DNA from: Ciona intestinalis
Lineage: Eukaryota > Chordata > Ascidiacea > Phlebobranchia > Cionidae
Assembly (NCBI RefSeq): GCF_000224145.3
Contig: NC_020173.2
Location: 2,193,494-2,257,493 of the forward strand
Length of the DNA: 64,000 nucleotides
Reading direction: 5' to 3'
Within the stretch, counting starts at the first letter, position 1, and the number at the start of each line of letters is the position of its first letter. Of the stretch, positions 57,401-64,000 are shown in pieces. The notes beneath the pieces were generated by a model that saw only the letters and a list, made by a program, of their open reading frames with translations, had not been told where the DNA came from and did no database searches. A program made the position numbers and the translations under genes.

Positions 57401-59333
57401 ACTCTCATTAGATTGTTGTAAAGTTGAAATCCTTTTCTGCAAGTTTTCAACCTCACTTGTGTTTTTGTTTGCAAGTAAAGCCTAAAATAATAGAATGAAT
57501 ATCAATGAATGTAACTTGTTTATTCTCATGAAATGGGGCAACAGTTGTTACAATGTTTCATACACCATACTTACTGCTTAGATAACTTTTTGGGTGATTA
57601 TTTTAGTGGAAATTTGTTGGGTTTTAATAGGGTTGTGCTAAAGAAAATACAATAAACTCCGGAGAGCAAATATACAACGACTGATTAATAATTAAGAGAA
57701 AGCTATACCGACTAGTTTTGTTATATTATATTGCTTCACTTTTTATATTTTAAAATTTTTTGCTCTAGCGTGCAACATTTTATAGCAATAGCATGCAGCT
57801 TAGCGCTCTGCCCTATTTTTAACCGATTGCCAATTGTCTGAAAAGGAGATGCTCGGACATGAGCTTTTGAGCTTGGCACATTCCTAGTTTTTAATGTGAC
57901 CACTGTACCATAGTCGATTTTATGTTAAATTTCGACCGAATTTCCACCAACCTCTAACTGTTGTTGAATTAGTTGATTGTCTGTCTCTTTTTTCTCACAT
58001 TGTTGTTCAAGTGAGGTTACCTTCATCATCGCATCATCAAGTTTGCTTTTACACTTGGCGTACATTTGTATCAAGTTACTGAAAAAGTAAAAAATGTATA
58101 TATATAATAAAATATAAAGAATCTGTATTAAGTTTAATTTATACTATGCTTATTTCCCGAAAAAAAACGGTATGATGCGTGTAACTTACAAATTATTACG
58201 GAGATTCAATTTAAAAACTATTTTCAGGGTTTAATAAACTGCATATTAATAATTTTTTAATAAAATTTACTGTCTTTCTGGATAGTTAAATACGTTTAAA
58301 ATTAACAAATCAAGAAAATAAATAAATAAATATCATATGATATCATATACATCAAACTAAATTAACTTACTCTGTGAAAAGTAGCTTTTGTTTAACCATA
58401 TCCAAATGTCTTTTGTGACGACTCTGCATGTCCTGTGAAAAACAATCAAATACTTACAAATCAGGTTTCTGTATATGAATGAATGAATGAATATAACTTA
58501 CGTTATCCTCGCGTGGCTAGAAAACAACAGTCGTTAAACATGGATGTTCTGTTTCATACACCTCATGCCAGCGTACGAGTTACTGAGTATGTTACTTTGC
58601 GGGTGAATATTTTTTGGGGATCTTTTTAAGTGTGGCTGATATTTTAGACATCCCATTAGTGACCACTGAGTTGGAGCAATTGCCGTTATGTGTCTTGCCG
58701 AAGGACACATGTGCTCACAATGGTAGCAGCGAAGAGCCTTGAACCCGTTACCTCCAGGTGAGAAAGGCGCGCTAACCAACTGTGCTTTGGCACTAACTCA
58801 CTAACACTTCTTTGTTGATAATAAATATGCTTGCATAGAACACTACAATCACAGCTCTACACATTTATAATTAGTCAAAATGGTATGATATATTACAGGA
58901 CAGCCAGTCTGCAGAATACAGCAGTTTTTGACGAAATCTTGCATGTGCAAGACATTTTTTTCTCGTGCTATTACTACAAAATCAGTGTGCAAAGGTACAT
59001 TTCCAAAGAACATTAGGAAATCCTAGTTAATTTAATATAGTTTTGGTTTATTGCTAAACAATTAGCGTAATGGGACAAAAAAATGGCGTGCATAACCAAA
59101 AGTTTGTAAACAAAATCGCATGTGCACCTGCCATGCTCTGTACTTGACTGATATCATAAAAAAATGGCGGCTTTTTAACTTACCTGAGCACTTTTATTGC
59201 AGTTTTCACACCAGCCAATATTGTCCATGCCTGCCCTGTTACAAGTATTGTAACTCACGCTAGCTTTTGTTGCGTCGGATAACGACAGAGAATCGTTCAT
59301 TAGCACTTCATCTAAAATGCTGCTATCATCCAT
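45486..59333 (-). CDS. ICE1: ICE1-like protein, little elongation complex scaffold
   Basis: Twenty exons with fully consistent phases: 59184-59333, 58371-58432, 57952-58078, 57374-57481, 56750-56847, 55960-56078, 55122-55295 (or its copy 54028-54201), 53599-53702, 52890-53075, 52151-52327, 51721-51805, 51293-51402, 49324-51204, 48874-49094, 48136-48425, 47772-47845, 47110-47334, 46804-46876, 46176-46343 and 45486-45763, giving 1569 aa. Residues about 40-220: a WCENC motif, then coiled coil. The segment VKQKLLFTDNLIQMYAKCKS aligns with the human ICE1 N-terminus (LKQKIINTDNL...), and a second piece resembles its EKEFKKTQERL helix. The 627-residue exon is disordered and S/P/E/K-rich. The C-terminal about 440 residues look alpha-helical. 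ICE1 scaffolds ELL and ICE2 for snRNA transcription by RNA polymerase II. Human is 2266 aa. Identity rests mainly on the N-terminus. Confidence 0.75.
46078..46165 (+). repeat. SINE 3' fragment in an ICE1 intron
   Basis: GCGGGCACGAGGTGTATGAA, ACAGAACACCAGTGTTATAA and GGCCACGCAATATA: the SINE 3' module in plus orientation. It ends next to the donor of the penultimate exon (46176). Confidence 0.7.
46571..46757 (+). mobile_element. MITE in an ICE1 intron
   Basis: AGTAAGTAGGGGGAAGATGG to GTCCCGTCTTTCCCATTCTA, full length, intact core TTTGTTAGTAAACAAAAAAC. It lies between the last three exons. Confidence 0.85.
47411..47627. mobile_element. hAT-type MITE with 8-bp target duplication
   Basis: The 201-bp element 47419-47619 starts CAGCAGTTCCCAAACTTTTC and ends with the inverse of CAGCCATTCCCAAACTGGGG. 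These are terminal repeats of the CAG..TTCCCAAACT type common in hAT elements. It is flanked by an exact 8-bp duplication CTTTAGAT (47411-47418 and 47620-47627). It has no transposase, so it is non-autonomous. It sits in an ICE1 intron. Confidence 0.9.
48539..48770. repeat. Imperfect ~120-bp tandem duplication
   Basis: TTTACACAAATTTAATCAAA occurs near 48540 and 48663. Each copy continues with GAAACATCT(G/A)TAA(A)AACAGGCCC-like and AGCTATGCT-like sequence. The second copy has an extra internal repeat of TTTGGGAAACATCTATAA. Intronic. Confidence 0.75.
49324..51204 (-). other. Large 1.88-kb disordered exon of the ICE1-like gene
   Basis: Codes 627 residues with no globular domain visible: Ser, Lys, Glu, Pro and Thr dominate. 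A short motif P-D-V-K or close variants recurs (SAPDVKK, VVPDVKE, ISPDVKS, FVPDVED, FAPDVSM), mostly after a small hydrophobic or Ser/Ala residue. An acidic patch SSDDDDLKEK follows the N-terminal part, and a proline patch PLPHIPPTPASPDF lies in the middle. Phase 0 at both ends. Confidence 0.9.
51458..51657 (-). mobile_element. tRNA-derived SINE, 5' part
   Basis: Read on the minus strand: GGCATAGTCGTTAGCGCGCC (box-A region), GGTAATGGGTTCAAGCC (box-B region), then TACCATTGTGGGCG, TGTCCTTGGGCAAGACAC and CAGTGGTCACTAATGGG. Same order as at 58.6-58.8 kb. The 3' module is absent. It lies in an ICE1 intron. Confidence 0.8.
52465..52656 (-). mobile_element. MITE in an ICE1 intron
   Basis: TAGTACTCTGGGGTAAGTTG to CCCATCTTCCCCCATCCTAC. 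Right end good, left end belongs to the TACTCTGGGGTAA variant also seen at 13817. Core TTGTTTATTGCCAAATGAGA is slightly changed. Confidence 0.82.
53374..53570 (-). mobile_element. MITE in an ICE1 intron
   Basis: TAGTAGGGTGGGAGAAGATG to CCCATCTTCCTCCACTCCAC, full length with the core TTTGTTTACTACCAAATGGG, just 3' of ICE1 exon 8 (its donor at 53598). Confidence 0.87.
53812..54739. repeat. Segmental copy A of an ICE1 exon region
   Basis: Runs from CCAACACATGCC to TATGCTGCACATTAG at the N gap and is nearly identical, over its length, to 54865-55885. It includes the 174-bp exon (54028-54201), a MITE (54224-54405) and AT-rich flanks. It differs from copy B by scattered substitutions and by absence of two 40-50 bp pieces present in copy B. 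Confidence 0.88.
54224..54405 (+). mobile_element. MITE, variant subfamily, copy in segment A
   Basis: ATTAGGGCGGGGCAAGATGG to GTATCCCATTTTACACCCCA. It has the GTATCCC right-end variant and an altered middle (AATTATTCAAACCAAGTTCA). It is duplicated at 55317 as part of the larger repeat. Confidence 0.75.
54740..54864. other. Assembly gap (125 N) between two repeat copies
   Basis: The gap joins the end of segment A directly to the start of segment B. Single N bases also occur in copy B (at 55128 and 55154). Confidence 0.9.
54865..55885. repeat. Segmental copy B of an ICE1 exon region
   Basis: Counterpart of 53812-54739, with exon copy 55122-55295 of identical length (174 bp) and splice sites. 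Both exon copies are 5' phase 1 and 3' phase 1, so one or both could be used without shifting the frame. I used copy B in the gene model because it is contiguous with the upstream exon. Confidence 0.88.
55317..55500 (+). mobile_element. MITE, variant subfamily, copy in segment B
   Basis: GTAGGGTGGGGCAAGATGGT to CATTTTACACCCCAGTACTA, almost identical to the copy at 54224. Confidence 0.78.
56288..56440. repeat. ~115-bp imperfect direct repeat
   Basis: TATAGATTAGATAGGCAAGTGCAGCTTTAA-type sequence near 56297 recurs near 56413 as TATAGATTAGGTAGGCCAGT plus GCAGCCTTAA. The right copy borders the foldback element at 56442. Confidence 0.6.
56439..56711. mobile_element. Foldback MITE with TTA duplications (Harbinger-like)
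   Basis: The element 56442-56708 has inverted arms of about 80 bp. The left arm begins AAGGGCAACCAACGAAAAAT and reaches TACCATCAAAGTTT; the right arm reads, inverted, AAGGGGCATACCAATGAAAA to TACCATCAAAGTTTT. TTA is present at both borders (56439-56441 and 56709-56711), the usual 3-bp duplication of PIF/Harbinger elements. No coding capacity; intronic. Confidence 0.8.
58478..58796 (-). mobile_element. Complete tRNA-derived SINE
   Basis: On the minus strand the order is: tRNA-like head (GCACAGTTGGTTAGCGCGCC as box A, GGTAACGGGTTCAAGGCTC as box B), body (TGTCCTTCGGCAAGACACAT, CAGTGGTCACTAATGGGATG), 3' module (GTAACTCGTACGCTGGCATG, ATGAAACAGAACATCC, CCACGCGAGGATAACG) and an (ATTC)n tail at 58478. 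It is the only copy here with head and tail, and defines the family for the fragments elsewhere. ICE1 intron 1. Confidence 0.85.
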
Positions 59334-59702
59334 CTCAGTGAATACCAAAAATATTTCGAATAGAATTGCGTTTAACCCATTTAAACTGTGTAACGTACGT
59401 TTATCTAACGTTTAACCGTGTTATTTTCTGCGCGTTAAAACCGCAATATGTTAAAAACCAACAGTAAATAAAATATATTTGCATATACTTCAGAATCTAA
59501 TTTATTCACTCGACTTTTTATTTGAGTCACAAAAACAATTTGTTTAAATTTGTGAATCATTCACTACGTATCTTGTGCGTATTGAATGCCTCCGCCCAAC
59601 GAAACGCTTTTTTCATTCTTCAAAATTTGCCAGATTAAAAAACTCCCGAATCTGATACTTTTGCATCTATTTTTTTTATACTAATCGGAAATAAATGTAA
59701 CT

Positions 59703-59800
59703 ATCTTTATCCTCGCGTGGCCGGAAAACGACAGTCGTTATAACACCGTTGTCTTTACACCTCGTGCCAGCTTACGAGTTACTTAGTAGGTAATTATTTT
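59703..59800 (-). repeat. SINE 3' fragment
   Basis: ATCCTCGCGTGGCCGGAAAA, CGTTATAACACCGTTGTC and CGTGCCAGCTTACGAGTTAC: the SINE 3' module in minus orientation upstream of the ICE1 start. Confidence 0.7.
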
Positions 59801-60047
59801 GGGGGGGATTTTTCTTACTTTTTATTCGTGACTGATATTTTGGGATATCAACGAACCAAGACTAATATAATACAATATTCCAAAACGGAAGGAGTTAGAT
59901 TTTATACCTGTAACTTATATTTCAATCTAATGTTAAACCTGGCAGGGTTTAAACATTTAATTATAAAGGACTGGCTCTTAACTATACTTACTAACAATTT
60001 TATGCAAAATAATTGCTCTCGATATTCCCTATACATTACAACATAAA

Positions 60048-60053
60048 TTTATT
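60048..60053 (-). terminator. Candidate ZMYND8 poly(A) signal
   Basis: AATAAA on the minus strand about 306 nt after the ZMYND8 stop codon (60359). Confidence 0.35.
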
Positions 60054-60358
60054 CAAATTTTCATGCGATAAAGGCTCAAATTACAAGCTGTTCAGAACAA
60101 AAAGGTGGAAACGCAACGAATGCTTTTTAAAATTAATATTTCGACATGAGTGCGGCAAATCATGATTGCGGACAAAAGTATCTTTTTACACTTTTACCTG
60201 GCGTAAAAAGGTACAAAATAAAGCTATTTACAGATAAAATTAAATAAAACAATGTTTTAAATTTAAAGAACCCAAAAACGCGTCAAAAATCACAGTATAT
60301 ACTATATACAACACTCAAAAAGTGACTTTCAAAATTAGAATTGAAAATTTACAAATTA

Positions 60359-63300
60359 TTAGCTTCCGAACATCTCCGGAGAGTCTGGACTTTCTTTTAC
60401 AGCCTCGCTCGCTGTCTCAGTGGTAACCACTTTCTCTTGTGCAGTAGTAGTTTCATCGGTTGTCTTTTTTGCTTGTAGAGATGCCAAATAATTGTCAGAA
60501 AACACCGGAGTGACAATCGGTTCTGACACTGACGTTTCTACTGTCATGGGTTCTGCAGTTCCCTTCACTGCTGTTTTTTCTGGTTCTGCCTTTACTACAT
60601 TATCTTCTGGTGTGGTTGTTTCACTTTTTTCACTCTTGAGTTCACACTTTTTATCTGTTACATCGTCTGCAGCTTCAGCATTGGTAGTCTGTTCAGTTAT
60701 GACTTCACTTTTATCATCCGTGTTTAATTCCTTTGCAAAATTTTCTTCTGTTTTAACTTCACTATTTTTAGGTTTGTCTATTTCTTTGAAAGTATCATCT
60801 ACAGGTTCTGGTTCATGACTTGCAGGTGTAACATCATCAACATGTTGTTCAACAACTGGGTGGCTTAAAACATTTGTTGTTTTAGTCTTTGGATCATCTG
60901 CATTAGTTTGATCATCATTTTTAGGCGCTTCCGTCTCAACTGGAGTATTTTCACTCATTTCTATATTATTGTTGGTTGATTCTTTTGTTGAATCTGTTGA
61001 TTCTTTTGTTGAAATTGTTAACGCTGTTGATATTGTTGTTTCTGCTGTTGTTGTTGTTGTTATCGTTGTTTCAGATTTAGTTAGGTTTTCAACATCTTTT
61101 TCAACACTTTCATCCATCATTAATCGTTCATCATCAGAATCAACATTTTCAACAGGTTTGAACAGCTTTGTTTCAGAACTTTCAACATCACCAGAAATCA
61201 ACTCGGAATTTACAGATTTTTGTTTATTTTCTTCTGTTGAGCTTGTTGTCTCGACAATCGCTTCTTTCTTCTGAACTTTGGAAAAAATATCATCAATCAG
61301 TTTGGAGGACACCACAGTAGATGCAGGATCTCCTATCGGTGATGAGGACTTTAATTTCATGGGAAGAGACATCACTTTACTGATGGAGGAAGAAGTGATC
61401 AATGTTGGATTAATGTCTTCAGCAGAAGTGATGGGAATTTGATCGTCTTTTAAATCGTTTTTGGATTTTTTTAATAGTTCCTCTTCCGGAGAAAGAGGGG
61501 ATATGTCCTCGACTTTTTTGGATGTTGCTTCCTCAATATTCTCATCAATAACCATCTCGTTATCACTGTTATCATCTTCATCCTCATCTACCCTCATCGT
61601 GTCCTCTTCTTCCTGGACCTTGGGAGCCTCTGATTTTGGTTCTTCCTCTTCAGGAGCAGGTTCAACTTCCGCTGAAGGAGCAGTTGTTGTTGCCGTTTGA
61701 GCCGCACCTCCCCTCGCTTGTGAACATGTCCCCATGTGTTTGGGCCAATGCAACTGTTGGCAAGGGTAGTCACAGTAGCTTGTGTTCCAACAGCAATAAA
61801 AGATAGCTTCCTTTCTACAGTTAGCACACCACTGCTTCTTCTTTGTGTCTTCCACAGCGCTCTGCTTCTCCGCATCACATTTCTTCTTAATGTCATCCAA
61901 CGCATGAATCTTCTCATTTTCCAAACTCTGCCGGATCTCAGCTACAGTCAAATCTAATATAATAAAATAAAAGGGGAATTTTATGAAACAAACATAGTTA
62001 ATTAAAGAGCTATATAGTAAGCTAACGCTTGATAATGCTTTAACTAATCCACTGATCTACTGGTGTAGAGTTCTTTAGGTATCGAAAGCTATTATAAGCT
62101 ATTAATTTTCACTGTACAACAAAATAATAATATATTGTTAGCATATGTCACTAAAAAAAATAAAACCTTTAGCAAGAAAAAGAGGCGACCCCCCCCCCCT
62201 CAAAAAATAGCGTACCTAATGTAAAAACAAAATTTTCTATTACCCAGTGTAAAAACAAAATTGTCCATTAAATAAATACCATGATTATGTTGTAGCTCAG
62301 CAATCTCCTGTTGATGCATCCATTTTAATCTTTCAAGTTCAAGCCTTAGCTGAGTAACTTGCTGACCAACAGTTGCATCTCCTTGATGTTCTGTGTTCTT
62401 CTTTCCTTGGTTGCTCTCGAAGACATTCATCATGTCCTCATACATCTCGACGAGGACTTGTTGAACTCCTTGCATCACTCTGGGAGAAGAAGAGAAATGA
62501 AGAAATTTTGGGAAAATGAGATTTTTTTAAAACAGTTTCAGAGCAGTTAAAATGTGAACTTAAAAAATTTAAAAATTTTTTTTTAGGATTTTTCAAAATA
62601 TATTAGAAGCTAATTGAAGGTTCAAATAAAATGTTCATGTCACTTACTTATCATTATATTTCTGTATTTTCTGCATAGGTACATTTGCCCCAATACTAGT
62701 TGAATGGTTATTATGGTTATCATGGTATGGTTGGTGGATTCGCTGGTTGCTGGAAGGTGCTGTGGGATCTACTGGTTTCGAAATTGACGATTCTGAAAAA
62801 AATGTATATTTTATATTGTACAATGTGTGAGGTCCCATGGTAAGACATGTTACGATGGGACGTGGCTAAATTTTTATGGGTGAGGTTCTATTGCGAAGCA
62901 TGCCATGGGAGCTGAAATTTTGGTCACAGTGGGTCCATTCCCCCTTATTAGAAAAATTTTGTTTTTTAATTTTATATCCCTTTTTTACAGATTTTTACAC
63001 TAAGAGATGAGAATGGAATAATAATTGTATAATAGGCTAAATCTGGCCTAAATCCTAGGACCTCAGCCATACAGAATATAATAAAAATTGTATGTTTACC
63101 TTGTGTGTGTTTAGGAGCAGGTGCAGGTCTATGTTTAGGAATCGTAAACGAAGAAAGTTTTTTTGGAGCAACGTCCCCAAAAAATGATTTTTCAGATTCT
63201 CCAATTCTCTTTTCCTAAAAAAATTTCTTTAAAAATTAGGCCTAAAAATAATTTGATTCAAAAAAGCTTTTCTTTTCCTATAAAATACACAAATTATAAA

Positions 63301-64000
63301 AAAATTACAAAAAAATTAAAACAAATGTAATAAAACAGCTTTTAGTAAATTAGGTTTATTTTGCTTTGTATAAGAAAGAGAAAAAAATTAAACAAATACA
63401 TAATCCCACAAACCCCTGGTTTTTTGGATGCGGACGGCTCATGTTTTCTGTTCATCATTTTTTGAGACAATATTTTCGCCGTCGATTTTAGCGTTGACTT
63501 GTCTGAAAAAAGCAGTCCAGTTATTATCGAATTTATCGAATTTTACTGAAAATCTTAACCAGACCATAAAGGATTTTATTTGAATAACAGACCAACGATG
63601 CCATTTGAGCAAAATATATATCTTTTATCATACAATTGAACTGAATTTTTGTCCGTTATGTTTTAAAACCTTTGTATAAGAGACTGACGATGCCATTTAG
63701 GCGAAATATATCTTTTATTATACAACTGGACTTAATTTTTGTCTGTTACGCTTTTAAACCCCAGTTTTACACCTAAAACTTTCAATGGTATAAAAGACTG
63801 ACAATGCCATTTGTGCAAAATATATCTTTTTTATTATATAATTGGACTTGAATGTTGCCTGTTGTGTTTTAGAACCCCAGTTTTACACCTAAAACAGCTT
63901 TCACCCTGCTGTTTAGTGACTATACTATTCCACCAACCTTTTCCATCGTCCGCCCTTGGTTTAGCAGCATTAGACATTAAGATCTTTTTCTTTACAATAA
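60359..64000 (-). CDS. ZMYND8: ZMYND8 chromatin reader, C-terminal part (5' end outside)
   Basis: Six exons in the window with agreeing phases: 63938 to beyond 64000, 63414-63502, 63100-63214, 62648-62792, 62280-62479 and 60359-61953, about 734 codons. The N-terminal PHD, bromodomain and PWWP domains are not here. Seen: a Lys/Pro-rich linker, a coiled coil ([20 protein letters not shown] leading into [14 protein letters not shown]), then the MYND zinc finger with ligands C42, C45, C53/C54, C60, C64, H72 and C76 of the last exon ([20 protein letters not shown]). This is almost identical to vertebrate ZMYND8 and unlike ZMYND11. The MYND domain recruits co-repressors such as NuRD and SMRT complexes in vertebrates. 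About 455 residues of acidic, Thr/Ser-rich tail follow it. The stop is TAA after MFGS. Confidence 0.95.
63578..63900 (+). repeat. Triplet of the dispersed GACGATGCCATTTAGG repeat
   Basis: Three degenerate units in direct order, with GATGCCATTT-like cores at about 63598, 63689 and 63803. Each is followed by ATATATCTTTTATTATACAA and TTTTTGTCTGTTA-like sequence. Units 2 and 3 also share CCCCAGTTTTACACCTAAAA. It fills a ZMYND8 intron; single units are in SHOC2 introns at 34.7 and 41.2 kb. Confidence 0.8.

Larger units (their letters stand above)
59334..60358. other. Spacer between ZMYND8 and the ICE1-like gene
   Basis: About 1 kb between the ZMYND8 stop and the next minus-strand ATG. It contains a SINE fragment, a candidate ZMYND8 poly(A) signal at 60048-60053, and thus the ICE1 promoter within about 0.7 kb. 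No TATA box stands out. Confidence 0.5.

Noticed and set aside
60492..61274. Plus-strand frames of 108 and 101 codons rich in Ser and Val
   Set aside because: Antisense shadows of the low-complexity ZMYND8 tail.
1..64000. CRISPR arrays, rRNA or tRNA genes
   Set aside because: None found. The only tRNA-like sequences are SINE heads without an intact cloverleaf.

Overview
The window is AT-rich animal DNA with compact multi-exon genes (short exons, introns from under 100 bp to 3 kb). It looks like an ascidian genome, most likely Ciona. The reasons are single-copy chordate orthologues (SHOC2, ZMYND8, ICE1, an ANKRD1/2-type gene), very frequent ~190 bp inverted-repeat elements of the kind known in Ciona, and apparently uncollapsed haplotypes, as expected for a very polymorphic species. 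The species call is inference; the gene calls rest on exon-by-exon translation with matching splice phases.

Layout: 1-19.6 kb has no gene I can support. It is almost free of repeats up to 11.4 kb and holds three perfect CRE palindromes. 19.69-22.81 kb (minus) is a six-exon muscle ankyrin repeat protein gene (ANKRD1/ANKRD2 type). 25.02-28.12 kb (plus) is an eight-exon G protein alpha subunit gene with a GC-AG first intron, an unusual P-loop and one in-frame TGA. 29.21-29.59 kb (plus) is a small, unrecognised single-pass membrane protein. 31.14-43.38 kb (plus) is SHOC2 in ten exons with a TATA box about 400 bp upstream. 45.49-59.33 kb (minus) is a 20-exon gene with an N-terminus like ICE1, the scaffold of the little elongation complex. 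60.36 kb to the window end (minus) is the 3' part of ZMYND8, including its MYND zinc finger.

The ankyrin and G-alpha genes are divergent, G-alpha/membrane protein/SHOC2 run in the same direction, SHOC2 and ICE1 converge, and ICE1 follows ZMYND8 in tandem. I see no operon-like overlap. SHOC2 and the G-alpha belong to receptor/RAS signalling, and ICE1 and ZMYND8 to nuclear transcription control, but nothing in the sequence shows that neighbours work together.

Introns and spacers carry about 28 copies of one MITE family (some nested, some as head-to-head pairs, one a foldback), a tRNA-derived SINE and its fragments, an hAT-type MITE with a perfect 8-bp target duplication, a Harbinger-like foldback MITE with TTA duplications, and a ~95-115 bp dispersed repeat that occurs as a triplet at 63.6-63.9 kb. 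Two N gaps are present. The one at 54.74 kb separates two near-identical ~0.9-1.0 kb copies of one ICE1 exon region, probably two haplotypes placed in series.
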